A program made the translations under genes and the position numbers. This document shows, piece by piece, positions 52,035 to 61,646 of a stretch of DNA of 64,000 nucleotides. This DNA comes from an uncultured Arcanobacterium sp. (lineage in GTDB: Bacteria > Actinomycetota > Actinomycetes > Actinomycetales > Actinomycetaceae), in the NCBI GenBank assembly GCA_958428545.1, contig CAUAGM010000001.1:62001-126000 (forward strand), read 5' to 3'. Position 1 is the stretch's first letter. Every line of letters begins with the position of its first letter. Below the pieces are notes generated by a model that ran no database searches, had not been told where the DNA came from, and saw only the letters and a program-made list of their open reading frames with translations.

Positions 52035-52462
52035 ATCAAGAGGATTCGAAGCTAAAGCGGCTTACTAGCTATTCGCTGCCGCGTTACCTGGTGACTGGTG
52101 GGATGATGTCGGTTTTGGATTGGGGGCTTTTCACCGGTTTATGTGTAGGGTTTGTTTTCCCTGCGGTGCTTGCAAATATTTGTTCAACGATAATAACCAT
52201 TTGTGTGAGTTATTTTTTGAATCAAAGGTTTGTGTTTAAGGCGAGGAAGGCTAGTTGGCAGAGTTTCTTTTCTTTTTCTGGCCTGACGCTTTTCACGGGG
52301 CTGGTGTTGCAGTCATTAGTGATTTTGGGGGTACTTCAGTTCTTGGCTCTTTTCCACGGTCACCCCTTTTCCTCCTACGCGGCACTTGGCGCCAAGATTG
52401 TTGCCATGGGCGTTGGAGCTACCTGCAACTACCTAGGGTACAAATACCTGTTCAGACAATAG
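52031..52462 (+). CDS. GtrA-like flippase
   Basis: A 143-residue protein with four membrane helices and the GtrA family pattern (RYLVTGGMMSVLDWGLFTGL, then SYFLNQRFVFKARK). GtrA proteins are thought to flip the polyprenyl-linked sugar made by GtrB. Start overlaps the glycosyltransferase stop by four bases (ATGA), so both were built for coupled translation; a frameshift upstream would affect it only partly. Completes the GT-C/GtrB/GtrA set. Confidence 0.88.
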   Translation: MNQEDSKLKRLTSYSLPRYLVTGGMMSVLDWGLFTGLCVGFVFPAVLANICSTIITICVSYFLNQRFVFKARKASWQSFFSFSGLTLFTGLVLQSLVILGVLQFLALFHGHPFSSYAALGAKIVAMGVGATCNYLGYKYLFRQ

Positions 52463-52685
52463 GCAACAAGTGTAGAAATCATCTAGGTTATAGATCTGTG
52501 TTTTTGTTCTAAAGGCGAACCTGATACAGGCTGAATCCTTATTTGGTTTCAGTTCCAATTATTAGTTACTCCCAGAGACGGGTGCTAGTTTCGGGTATTA
52601 ACTTAGAATTTGCATATAAATACCAAGATGAGGGTATTTATAACTCCGCATCCTATACGGACGAATGCCGTGGGACGTCATATCG
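52463..52685. other. Gap between gtrA and the tRNA-Pro fragment
   Basis: About 220 bases with no gene seen. In serotype-converting phages the attachment site lies directly beyond gtrA, which is what follows here. Confidence 0.4.
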
Positions 52686-52729
52686 TCGGGGTGGCAGGAT
52701 TTGAACCTGTGCACCCTGCTCCCAAAGCC
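52686..52729 (-). other. 3' fragment of tRNA-Pro(TGG), probable attachment site
   Basis: On the minus strand the sequence runs from the anticodon loop GCTTTGGGAGC (anticodon TGG) through the T arm AGGTTCAAATCCT to the acceptor strand CACCCCG and discriminator A. This is the 3' half of a proline tRNA; no 5' half is present. Integrating phages commonly use such 3' ends as attB, leaving a fragment at one prophage border. The truncated portal frame reads straight into it. Confidence 0.7.
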
Positions 52730-53169
52730 TTACTGTCTAGGTCGTGTTCTATGCTCATTAGATTCGGTTGTAGTAGATACAGTCCGATCACTTCGCCGAG
52801 CTCGTTACGCACTGCCTGAGCAAACGCGTTCCCCCACAACAACAGGTGCGTCATGGGTGTTTCTCTAAACACGAAGCTCGTCATCTCGGGGTTAGGTTCA
52901 TCATGAAGCAGGCGGTACAAGCCGTGATCGACTGCTTTTTCCTTGCCGCCACCGTCCTTGTAACGGTATACGTGCAGTGGTAGCCCAGCTATTGCCTCAG
53001 CCAGGATTCGTACGCAGCTATAGACGGCAGTCATTTGCATCGCGCTACGTTCGGTCACTGGACGTCCAGAAGAGGTAGGACCGAAGAGGAACGAGTAGCC
53101 GGACGAGAGCTGGGTGTTGGTGGGGACGTGACGTGGGCCTCCCCAAAGCCGTTGAAAGAACTTCCTCAA
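52730..53169 (-). pseudogene. Phage portal protein, N-terminal fragment
   Basis: About 146 codons match the start of an HK97-type portal: RLWGGPRHVPTNTQ, then AMQMTAVYSCVRILAEAIAG, LPLHVYRY, DHGLYRLLHDEPNPEMTSF and THLLLWGNAFAQAVRN, ending at PNLMSIEHDL. A full portal has about 400 residues or more; the rest is cut off where the tRNA-Pro fragment begins. The TTG start at 53169 is uncertain. Confidence 0.75.
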
Positions 53170-53214
53170 CCCTTCAAGAAAAATGAGCTCTCCGAAAGAA
53201 GGCTCAAAATGCGT

Positions 53215-53844
53215 TCAGGAAACTTGCATTTTACCCAAACCAAACTGACACCGATGAGAATAGAAGTCCAAAATTGGAACACTACGCCTGATGAGGTAGT
53301 TCCCGATTCCAGCCTCAATGTTGCCACGTTGTAGGTCCGCAGGAATCCCAAAGAGCGGAAACGCGAGAATGAAGCTGCGATCCCAAGACTTGGCGAGTGA
53401 ATGAACGATGATCCCTGAGGTATTCCGGTGTTTAAGGTTTGTCTCTTCGCCACTAGGGATATCGAAATTGATATCTTTGCCTGCTGCAACCACGCCTAGA
53501 AAACCATCGGAAGTGAACTTCATCCAGATGAGATCAGGTTTATGCACAGTTTCGTAGAGTGTTGTCTTGAGAAATTTCTTTAGCTCTTGATCTGTGGCAT
53601 CTACCGGAATATCGAACTTAGATTTCTTGACAGGCTCCACCCCGAGCACCGCGAGATATTCATTAGTGTACTTCGCGATTGTTTCGACCGGAACGGTAGG
53701 CATCTTTTCCTGCTGCCTGGCCCTTTCAATTCTGGATGAAGAGTCCCGATAATATCGAACTGAGGATCTGCCCCACCCTCCCGGTGGTGCAGAAGTATCC
53801 CATGCGAGCTCACGAGCCAAACTACTGTCTAAAGATTCGCTCAT
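53215..53844 (-). CDS. Uncharacterised phage-associated protein
   Basis: A 209-residue protein starting MSESLDSSLARELAWDTSAP. The N-terminal third is basic and polar; the C-terminal part has regular alternating strands (KPDLIWMKFTSDGFLGVVAA, SIGI-like NTSGIIVHSLAKSWDRSF, GNYLIRRSVPILDFYSH). I do not recognise a family. Its place between terminase and portal is unusual for a structural gene, so it could be a cargo gene (a moron or a nuclease-like protein). The start is 10 bases after the terminase stop. Confidence 0.55.
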   Translation of the reverse strand: MSESLDSSLARELAWDTSAPPGGWGRSSVRYYRDSSSRIERARQQEKMPTVPVETIAKYTNEYLAVLGVEPVKKSKFDIPVDATDQELKKFLKTTLYETVHKPDLIWMKFTSDGFLGVVAAGKDINFDIPSGEETNLKHRNTSGIIVHSLAKSWDRSFILAFPLFGIPADLQRGNIEAGIGNYLIRRSVPILDFYSHRCQFGLGKMQVS

Positions 53845-53854
53845 GTGCTATATA

Positions 53855-54211
53855 TTACAGCACCAACAGACCACGACTGTCATAAACCGAACCCGCACTC
53901 GGGCTGTTGCCGCATCTTATTGCCCGATCCAAGGCCATGATAGTAGCGACGACTCTGTCAATCTTCTTCGTAGACTTCTGCTTGTCGGGTTTGATGTTGC
54001 CTGCAGGATCTTGGCGCACGTGAATGTTATCTGCAATCTAGGCCAGCACCGGGTGCCCGCCATGGGCGAGCTTGCCCTCCAACGCCCACTTCATCAGTTC
54101 CTTGAATGGTGGGCTCATGTCTTTGAAGCCTTGCCCAAACGGCACCACCGTGAAACCAGCGTCCTCAAGGTTTTGGCTCATGTAGATTGCGCTCTAGCGG
54201 CCGAACGTGAT
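53855..54211 (-). pseudogene. Phage terminase large subunit, C-terminal part with two TAG codons
   Basis: Reading the minus strand gives ITFGR-stop-SAIYMSQNLEDAGF, then FKELMKWALEGKLAHGGHPVLA-stop-IADNIHVRQDPAGN, then STKKIDRVVATIMALDRAIR and SVYDSRGLLVL with a final TAA. Apart from the two in-frame TAGs the homology is continuous over about 115 codons. Upstream (54212-54376) the sequence no longer matches terminase. Confidence 0.75.
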
Positions 54212-54453
54212 CTCTGTTTTATTGGTGCATTTAGGGGCGCTATATTGCTTCGTGAGCCGAGTGCTTTACGATCTCTTCGCGCTCGTCAAAACGTGCGTGA
54301 GCGAAACTGCGAACTGAACTCCGAAGAAGTTCGCGAAGATTGCAGTGCTATGTGTTCTATGTGTGGGCTTCAATGATTCAAACGTGACGAACGTCGCCCA
54401 TTATCTTTCCTGGGCTGCGGCGAATATGAGGCCATTTTGGGTAGATTGGAGTT

Positions 54454-55182
54454 ATGGCAAACTTTTTAGTGAGTGGTACTGTGCCCACTGCATTTGTACA
54501 TAGTGCGAGTGCGGACGGTTCTGGCGGTATTTTGATTGCATTCACCAACTGGGTTGTTGAATTTATGGATACTCTTGGTCTGGGAGCCGTATTTGTGCTC
54601 ACCACCCTTGAAAATATCTTGCCTTTTGTTCCCTCTGAGATCGTGCTTCCTTTGGCTGGATTTACGGCGAGCCGAGGCACAAGCTTTGGTGTGGTTGCGG
54701 CGATTGTTACTTCAACCATCGGTGCTGTATGCGGTTCGCTCGTGCTCTACGAGTTGGCTCGACGTTTTGGGCGTGAACGCACGCGGCATTGGATGAGTAA
54801 AATTCCGCTGCTCGATATTGAAGATGTGGATCGCACAGAAGCATTTTTCAATACGCATCATCGCCCAACAGTATTTTTCGGGCGTATGCTTCCTGTTTTC
54901 CGATGCTTAATCTCACTTCCAGCCGGCGTGGTGAAAATGCCTGTATGGCAGTTCATACTGTTTACAGCTGCTGGCTCAGCAATCTGGAATATCATTCTTG
55001 TGACGGCTGGCTATCTTTTAGGCGAAAACTGGCATATCGTTGAAGAGTACGGCTCGCTTTTTTCAAAGATTTTTCTGTTGCTGTGCGTTGCCGTTGCCGC
55101 TGTGTGGATTGCGAAGCGTGTGTATCGAAATAAAAAATCTGCCACGGCTAGGTGTGATTCTGGTGCAGCTAAATGCGATTGA
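54454..55182 (+). CDS. DedA family membrane protein
   Basis: A 242-residue DedA/SNARE-associated family protein with the reentrant-loop motifs LENILPFVPSEIVLPLAGF and GRMLPVFRCLISLPAGVVKM plus four to five further hydrophobic stretches. DedA proteins help recycle polyprenyl or phospholipid carriers and keep the proton gradient. The PSE and GR-P-R motifs are intact. Core gene marking the right border of the accessory segment. Confidence 0.92.
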   Translation: MANFLVSGTVPTAFVHSASADGSGGILIAFTNWVVEFMDTLGLGAVFVLTTLENILPFVPSEIVLPLAGFTASRGTSFGVVAAIVTSTIGAVCGSLVLYELARRFGRERTRHWMSKIPLLDIEDVDRTEAFFNTHHRPTVFFGRMLPVFRCLISLPAGVVKMPVWQFILFTAAGSAIWNIILVTAGYLLGENWHIVEEYGSLFSKIFLLLCVAVAAVWIAKRVYRNKKSATARCDSGAAKCD

Positions 55183-55256
55183 TTCTTCCGCAGCTAAGTA
55201 AGAGCATAAATAATGTGTGGGATATGCGAAGAGTATCCCCGCTTTTACTAATTAAA

Positions 55257-55275
55257 TAAGGCAAGCCTTACCTTA
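55257..55275 (+). promoter_or_regulatory. DtxR/IdeR-type iron box
   Basis: TAAGGCAAGCCTTACCTTA agrees with the DtxR consensus TWAGGTWAGSCTWACCTWA at 18 of 19 positions, and the flanks extend the dyad (AATAAGG with CCTTATT). It overlaps the likely -35 region, with TATGCT (55281-55286) as -10, and the ATG at 55294 follows so closely that the mRNA is probably leaderless. Iron-loaded regulator would repress the downstream methyltransferase and perhaps the cupin gene. Confidence 0.8.
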
Positions 55276-55293
55276 TTTGGTATGCTATAGGCT

Positions 55294-56127
<834 letters not shown>

Positions 56128-56178
56128 TGGGGTATCGTCACTGCTGAATGAACTTCTGTGCGAAAGAAAGTGGAGAAA

Positions 56179-56529
56179 ATGAGCGATCATAAATTTTTGC
56201 CAACTGCAATGTTTGGTTTTATTGAAAATCTCGCTGATCGTATTGAATACGCTGAAGGATCGACTGTTTCCAAAACAATTATGCGCGCTGAAGGCGTGAA
56301 TGTGGTGCTTTTTTCTTTTGATGCCGGTGAAGAACTTTCTGAGCATACTGCGGCAATGCCTGTGCTCGTGCAGATTCTTGAGGGAGAGGTTGAGATTACG
56401 GCAGAAGGGAAAACCGTCACTCTTCTACCAGGCGGGCTTGTTCATTTTACGACGCGGCTTCCCCATGCCGTTAAAGCAGTTACGCCTTCAAAAATGGTGT
56501 TGTATATGATGCCGCGTCCGCGTGATTAG
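56179..56529 (+). CDS. Small cupin domain protein
   Basis: A 116-residue single-domain cupin with motif 1-like VLFSFDAGEELSEHTAAMPV and motif 2-like PGGLVHFTTRLPHAVKAV. One metal-binding His and Glu of motif 1 and one His of motif 2 are seen. Role unknown; small cupins of this type are often regulators or isomerases. ATG at 56179 with GTGGAGAA upstream is preferred to the GTG at 56158. It may be co-transcribed with the iron-regulated methyltransferase. The gap 56530-56684 holds only short TTGCTAG repeats. Confidence 0.75.
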   Translation: MSDHKFLPTAMFGFIENLADRIEYAEGSTVSKTIMRAEGVNVVLFSFDAGEELSEHTAAMPVLVQILEGEVEITAEGKTVTLLPGGLVHFTTRLPHAVKAVTPSKMVLYMMPRPRD

Positions 56530-56684
56530 TTTGGCTAGTGTTGCTAGATTTACCAAGCATTGCTAGCTTGTGTAATTAAATCTGTGATTAAGTCTGCAAT
56601 TAAGCTGAGTAGGAGTTTGAGCATGTCGTACATTTCCGCATCTTCCATGAAAGAGATATGCCAAGATGCGTTTCGTATCGAGTA

Positions 56685-57611
56685 TCAAGGGGTGACGGCG
56701 GCTGGGCCGCTTCCGTAAAAGGTGCCTTCCCAGCGTTTGACGGCGGCAACCAGCACAAAGCTCAGTGATATGAGCAAGCTCCACGAGCCAAGTTTTCCCA
56801 CGTGTACCATTTCCCAGCCATGCATTTGATTTGGGTATGCCCACGCGCCGAGGAATGTGGCAGCGTTTTCAGCAATCCATAAAAACATGCCGATAAGCAC
56901 GAAACTCATGGCAGTAGGCATCCAATATCGTTCTCGTCCAACGCTGAAGAAGATCTTTGATTTCCAGAGAGCGGCGATAAAACCTAGAGCGATTACCCAG
57001 CGAAGATCTGGAATCCAGTGGTGAGTGTAGAAATTTGAGTATGCGGCAATGGCAAGAATGGAGACGGGGAGCCAGTGGAAGTGGTTGATTCGCAGATCGA
57101 AGCGGCGGAATGCCTGGCAGATATAGGAACCGACAGAAGCATACATAAATCCAGAGAAAATTGGCACGCCGAGGAGCTTTACAACCCCTGGATCCGGATA
57201 AGTCCACGAACCTACATGGGTTTTGAAAATCTCAAGTGCTAAACCGATGAGGTGAAAAGCGCAGATGACGAGGAGTTCACGCCACGATTCTAGTTTGAAG
57301 ATGACGAACGCAATTTGTATCAGCAATACGTAAATAAGGAGAGCGTCATATCGGGCGATCGGTGGATCGGTGTATTTCCAGATCAAGCTCGCCGCAGCTA
57401 ACCCAACAAAAATCAGCGCAGGGAAGAGGCAGCATTGGAGTTGGATCCATGCAAAGTGCAGAAGCTGCTTTGGTAACAGCGCAATTTTTGAGAGAGGAAG
57501 TCGGCGGCGGCGATCCCCTTGCTCAGAGCTTTTCAAGGTGTACTGCCGAGGCTCTTCAGGGCTGCGTGGTGGCTTTTTATGAACGTACGGGTGATCTTTT
57601 TGCTCTGGCAT
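56685..57611 (-). CDS. DUF817 family membrane protein
   Basis: A 308-residue protein with about eight membrane helices after a charged 45-residue N-terminus. The conserved core ICAFHLIGLALEIFKTHVGS, then PIFSGFMYASVGSYICQAFR and AFLGAWAYPNQ is typical of DUF817. The function is unknown; the fold resembles carotenoid or lipid-modifying membrane proteins only loosely. Single gene. Confidence 0.85.
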   Translation of the reverse strand: MPEQKDHPYVHKKPPRSPEEPRQYTLKSSEQGDRRRRLPLSKIALLPKQLLHFAWIQLQCCLFPALIFVGLAAASLIWKYTDPPIARYDALLIYVLLIQIAFVIFKLESWRELLVICAFHLIGLALEIFKTHVGSWTYPDPGVVKLLGVPIFSGFMYASVGSYICQAFRRFDLRINHFHWLPVSILAIAAYSNFYTHHWIPDLRWVIALGFIAALWKSKIFFSVGRERYWMPTAMSFVLIGMFLWIAENAATFLGAWAYPNQMHGWEMVHVGKLGSWSLLISLSFVLVAAVKRWEGTFYGSGPAAVTP

Positions 57612-57641
57612 AGCTATATCCTATCCGTACGACTCAGCAAA

Positions 57642-57679
57642 ATCTCTTGAGGATAGTTTTGATAATATCCTCAAGAGAT
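57642..57679 (-). terminator. Terminator downstream of the Gln-rich membrane protein gene
   Basis: ATCTCTTGAGGATA pairs perfectly over 14 bases with TATCCTCAAGAGAT; on the minus strand a TTTTG follows. It lies 60 bases beyond the stop of the 58180-57740 gene and just before the DUF817 gene. Confidence 0.8.
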
Positions 57680-57739
57680 CGCTTAAGAGTGTAGTGAACG
57701 TATATGTATCTCGAACGTAAGAGAGAAAGTTTTGGCGTA

Positions 57740-58180
57740 TCAGATAGTGATAGAATACACAGCGATTTCGAGCATCATCATAAATAAAGCAATGCCCGCA
57801 ATCGCCAGTACTGCCTCACTAATTACACCCACGAGCGCGCCAATACCTGCTTTTTTCGCACTCAAGGGCATTGAATCTTTCCACACAAGGAAGAGGATTA
57901 AACCCACAAGCGGGAAAAAGAAGCCCAGCACAGCCCAGCCGAACGATCCGCTATCAGTAGGTGTAGGAGCTGCGTATTGCGGTTGAGCTGCAAACTGTGG
58001 CTGCGTATACGGCTGTTGTGTGTACTGGGGCTGTGTGTACTGAGGTTGTGTGAATTGTGGAGGATTAGGCGCTTGCTGCGTATACGACTGCTGAGTGTAC
58101 TCGTTCTGAGGCTGAAATCCTTGCTGAGGTAATGATGATTCGTGAGGAGGCTGTGGAAATTCGGGAATATTGTTGCTCAT
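57740..58180 (-). CDS. Gln/Pro/Tyr-rich small membrane protein
   Basis: A 146-residue protein. Residues 1-75 are low-complexity with repeated QPQYTQ and QPYTQ units; residues 78-140 form two membrane helices (SFGWAVLGFFFPLVGLILFL and GALVGVISEAVLAIAGIALF) joined by a short WKDSMPLSAKKAG loop. This is a common actinobacterial layout (disordered Q/P-rich tail plus a DUF4190/TM2-like hairpin); the role is unknown. The tandem coding repeats can vary in number. Confidence 0.65.
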   Translation of the reverse strand: MSNNIPEFPQPPHESSLPQQGFQPQNEYTQQSYTQQAPNPPQFTQPQYTQPQYTQQPYTQPQFAAQPQYAAPTPTDSGSFGWAVLGFFFPLVGLILFLVWKDSMPLSAKKAGIGALVGVISEAVLAIAGIALFMMMLEIAVYSITI

Positions 58181-58321
58181 GGGTGCTCCTACTATTGTGC
58201 TGCTGCGGCTATTCGTGCACTAATGGGTGTGTGCGAATGCAGTAAGATAATTTTATCTCAGATATTTCTGCTTTATCTAAATTTATTATCAATTAGAAGT
58301 TTGTAATAAATTTCTGAAAAT

Positions 58322-58346
58322 TTACCCAAGGTGTCCTGTAAGGTAA
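58322..58346 (+). promoter_or_regulatory. Candidate operator upstream of the copper genes
   Basis: TTACC and GGTAA frame an imperfect 25-base dyad (with AAGG and CCTGT inside) about 115 bases before the copper chaperone gene. It could be bound by a copper-responsive regulator such as CsoR, but the match to a known site is weak. The rest of 58181-58440 is AT-rich with no other signal. Confidence 0.25.
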
Positions 58347-58461
58347 GAAAAAGAAAATAATCCTGCGATGGGTGATGGAATGAATAGGCATAAAATCCCG
58401 TTTATCTATGCGTTGATGCGTTGTTTGATAGATATTCATTCAGCGAGTGAAAGGAAAGAGA

Positions 58462-58692
58462 ATGACAGAGAATATAGTTATGAAGCTCAGCGGTCTCACT
58501 TGCGAGCATTGTGTGCAGCACGTCACGGAAGAGCTGGGTGCGCTTGAGGCGGTGACCGGAGTTGATGTTCATCTTGAGCCAAACGGAGTAAGTACAGCAT
58601 GTATTGCTGCTGAAAACCCGTTGAGTGATGAGGTACTGCGTGAAGCCGTAGATGAAGCTGGCGCATATTCTGTGGTAGAGATCGTGCGGTGA
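58462..58692 (+). CDS. copZ: Copper chaperone, heavy-metal-associated domain
   Basis: A 76-residue single HMA domain with the metal site GLTCEHC (Leu in place of Met in GMxCxxC). It carries Cu(I) to the CopA ATPase encoded next. ATG at 58462 with AAAGGAAAG before it; an in-frame GTG at 58447 lies upstream of that site. Its stop overlaps the copA GTG start (GTGA). Confidence 0.88.
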   Translation: MTENIVMKLSGLTCEHCVQHVTEELGALEAVTGVDVHLEPNGVSTACIAAENPLSDEVLREAVDEAGAYSVVEIVR

Positions 58693-61010
58693 ATAATGTG
58701 ACGGAAGAAGTATCTTCCTCAATAGCTGCAGAGCGTGTTTTTTCTATTTCTGGCATGACCTGCGCTGCATGCGCAGCTCGTATTGAAAAGAAGCTCAACA
58801 AAGTGCCAGGAGTGCACGCTACGGTTAATCTTGCCACAGAGCAAGCTCATATCCAGATTTCACAAGAAGCAGAGCAGATCACTGATAGTGAACTTATTGA
58901 TATTGTTGAAAAAGCTGGCTACGGAGCACTTCCTGTGCAGAGTATAGGGCAGTTAGAAGCGTTGTCTTATACTGCTGACGATATGCCCGATACAGGCGAA
59001 GCTGCGATTCGTATGTCCGATCTGTTGCGCAGGTTTAAAATTTCCTTTGCACTGAGTGTGCCGATTGTGCTGATCTCAATGATTCCCAGCTGGCAGTTTT
59101 TGGGTTGGCAGTGGGCTGCTGCACTTCTTGCATCGGTGGTTGCATTCTATTGTGCATGGCCGTTTCATCGCGCGGCATTTCGTGCTGCTCGGCACGCAAG
59201 CTCCACAATGGATACGCTTGTTTCACTCGGCATCATTGCCTCAATGCTCTGGAGCTTCTGGGCGCTCTTCTTTGGGGGCGCAGGCACTATTGGATACACC
59301 ATGTATATGAGTGGTGTGCATTTAATAGCTGAGCATGGCGTAAATCCTCATGTTTATTTTGAATCGGCAGCTATGATCGTCACCTTCCTTTTGCTTGGGC
59401 GTTGGCTGGAGGCGCGTTCGCGTCGAAGCGCCGGAAATGAACTGCGCGCACTGTTAAACCTCGGAGCAGCAACGGCGCGGGTAGTGCGTCGATCGTCAGA
59501 AGGTGAATCGCTCGTTGAAATTGCGGCACACGATCTTCGCGTGGGCGACGTATTCCTTGTTAGGCCTGGGGAGAAAATAGCAACCGATGGGGTAGTTCTT
59601 TCGGGTGCGTCAGCTGTTGATGTGTCGTTCGTGACGGGCGAATCGATTCCAGTTGAAGTACAGCAAGGGAGCGAAGTTATAGGGGCAACGATCAATACCT
59701 ATGGTGTACTTGAAGTACGTGCTACGAGAGTTGGAGCACAGACCACTCTCTTCCATATGGGGCGGCTTCTTGCTGAAGCTCAAGCAGGGAAAGCGCATAT
59801 GCAGCGTTTGGCAGATAAGGTTTCATCTGTTTTTGTGCCAGTTGTGCTTCTTTTGGCTATGGGTGATCTTCTGTGTCGTCTTGCTGTAGGAAATAGTTAT
59901 GAAAATGCTTTAACCAGCGCAATCACAGTACTTGTTGTTGCGTGCCCATGCGCACTGGGGTTAGCCACTCCTACAGCCTTACTTGTTGGCTCAAGTGCGG
60001 CGAGCCGTCAGGGGATTCTTATACGCAGTGCTGAAGTTTTAGAGTGTGCTCATCGTGTGAGTGTTGCCCTTTTAGATAAAACAGGCACTCTCACTCGTGG
60101 CGAGATGAGTGTTGCATGTGTGAAGCCAAGCGGCACGATTCCAGAAGATCAGATATTGGAACTTGCGGGCGCGCTTGAATCTCGTTCTGAGCATCCGATT
60201 GCGCAAGCAATTGCACGTGAGCCTCGTACACGAAACCTCCGATCTCCTGAGAGTTTTGTTGTTACTGATTTTTACTCGAAGCCAGGCGCGGGCGTTCGGG
60301 GTGTTATTGAGCTTAGTTCACAGTGCAGCGTGCCGCTCTTTGTTGGTTCATTAGCGTGGGTGCGAGAAAACGGCATCACTCTTTCTGCTGTGACGAGTGA
60401 GGCTGTGCGCGCAATTCAAGCTGAAGGGAAAACTGCTGTCGTCGTCGCGAATGAGAAGGAAGATATAGGAGTTATCGTTGTGGCTGATAGTATGCGGCCA
60501 GAATCTATCGAAGCAATCGAGCAGCTCAAGCAGTGTAGAGTCACGCCTCTTATGCTCTCTGGAGATTCCCAGGCTGCGGCAGATAATATGGCTTCTCGCC
60601 TAGGAATTTCGGCTTTGGGGGGAGTTTTACCTGAGGGAAAAATGAAAGTTGTTCGAGATTTTCAAGCTCGTGGAGAAACTGTTGTGATGGTTGGTGACGG
60701 CGTGAATGACGCTGCCGCCCTAGCTGCTGCTGATCTTTCTGTTGCGATGGGTGCGGGCACTGATGTGGCGAAAGCTGCTGCTGATATCACGATTATCACC
60801 TCTGATCCACGCCTTGTGGCCCGTGCTATCTATATTTCAAGGCGTACGCTGCGAATTATTAAAGAAAATTTGGTGTGGGCATTTGCCTACAATCTCATTG
60901 CCATTCCTCTTGCGCTTGGCGGCGTGATCGTGCCAGGGCTTGCTGCTGCGGCAATGGCGAGTAGTTCTGTGATCGTGGTGGCAAACTCGTTGCGTCTGCG
61001 CAGAATTTAG
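58689..61010 (+). CDS. copA: Copper-translocating P-type ATPase
   Basis: A 773-residue P1B ATPase that exports Cu(I). One N-terminal HMA domain with GMTCAACAARI; actuator TGES in SFVTGESIPVE; membrane metal site VACPCALGLATPTALL; phosphorylation site LLDKTGTLTRG; HP motif SEHPIAQAIA; hinge VGDGVNDAAAL. Eight helices expected. GTG start overlaps the copZ stop by four bases, so the two are coupled. No copper regulator gene is nearby. Confidence 0.95.
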   Translation: MNNVTEEVSSSIAAERVFSISGMTCAACAARIEKKLNKVPGVHATVNLATEQAHIQISQEAEQITDSELIDIVEKAGYGALPVQSIGQLEALSYTADDMPDTGEAAIRMSDLLRRFKISFALSVPIVLISMIPSWQFLGWQWAAALLASVVAFYCAWPFHRAAFRAARHASSTMDTLVSLGIIASMLWSFWALFFGGAGTIGYTMYMSGVHLIAEHGVNPHVYFESAAMIVTFLLLGRWLEARSRRSAGNELRALLNLGAATARVVRRSSEGESLVEIAAHDLRVGDVFLVRPGEKIATDGVVLSGASAVDVSFVTGESIPVEVQQGSEVIGATINTYGVLEVRATRVGAQTTLFHMGRLLAEAQAGKAHMQRLADKVSSVFVPVVLLLAMGDLLCRLAVGNSYENALTSAITVLVVACPCALGLATPTALLVGSSAASRQGILIRSAEVLECAHRVSVALLDKTGTLTRGEMSVACVKPSGTIPEDQILELAGALESRSEHPIAQAIAREPRTRNLRSPESFVVTDFYSKPGAGVRGVIELSSQCSVPLFVGSLAWVRENGITLSAVTSEAVRAIQAEGKTAVVVANEKEDIGVIVVADSMRPESIEAIEQLKQCRVTPLMLSGDSQAAADNMASRLGISALGGVLPEGKMKVVRDFQARGETVVMVGDGVNDAAALAAADLSVAMGAGTDVAKAAADITIITSDPRLVARAIYISRRTLRIIKENLVWAFAYNLIAIPLALGGVIVPGLAAAAMASSSVIVVANSLRLRRI

Positions 61011-61646
61011 CGCTTCCGCGGCAAAATCAGCAGTGCATTGCCTGCCGTTCTTGCTGCTTCCAGAAGGCTTCGTCAATTTTCACTGCTATGCAAATATTGC
61101 ATCTACTCCTTAGCGCACTCCTCAAAGCTGATAACGCCTTTTATTGATATTCATTTCATAAGGTGACGGAAAGCTCTTATGCAAAAGGAAGCTGAAATCA
61201 TAGCAAGTGCCATACTGATCTTCAGCTCGTGATCTTGCGTAACTTGTGAAAATTCTAAAATCTCAATAGCTTTCAACTATTTCACATACGTCTCAGCAAC
61301 TCTTCAATAAGGTCTCTGCCTGCAAAAAGAGCTTTTCTAAGGTCTTTTTTCGTGAGTCTCGTATGGTTGTCGGTGTAGCTGTTGGCTTGCTTCGATAGCT
61401 CTTGAAAAATATAGAACCGAGCTTGGTCAAGACTGATCGGAACTGGTTGAGACTGGTTGGATGTGGTTGAGCTGAGCTGAATCTGATTGAATCTAGCAAT
61501 ACCACTTCCATACAAGGGCTGCCGCTCATAAATGGGCGCGGGCACAAAATAATGAGAGCGGGCACAAGAATAAATCAGGTATATTTAGCAAATGCAGTTG
61601 TATAAATCAGGTGTCATTGAGTGAGTAAAGGTGAGATGATAGAAGC
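61011..61646. other. Gap before pgm with a doubtful minus-strand ORF
   Basis: A 636-base gap. A minus-strand frame at 61282-61545 (GTG start, 87 codons) ends with protein-like sequence (TRLTKKDLRKALFAGRDLIE) and could be the tail of a decayed gene; the part near 61430-61480 is repetitive (ACTGGTTGAG units). No ribosome site or family. No terminator after copA was recognised. Confidence 0.3.

Larger units (their letters stand above)
52686..54211 (-). mobile_element. Prophage remnant: terminase, unknown gene, portal, att fragment
   Basis: On the minus strand the order is terminase large subunit (broken), a 209-codon gene, the N-terminal part of a portal protein, then a tRNA-Pro 3' fragment. 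This is the packaging module order of an HK97-like siphophage. Integrase, head, tail and lysis genes are missing. The Gtr cassette adjoins the att fragment, as in serotype-converting phages, so both may derive from one phage. Confidence 0.65.

Noticed and set aside
52686..52760. A complete tRNA gene on the minus strand
   Set aside because: Only the anticodon loop, T arm and 3' acceptor strand are present; the D arm and 5' acceptor strand are missing, so it is a fragment.
53843..54376. A 177-codon plus-strand open frame
   Set aside because: It lies opposite a recognisable terminase remnant on the minus strand and has no family features; it is an antisense artefact.
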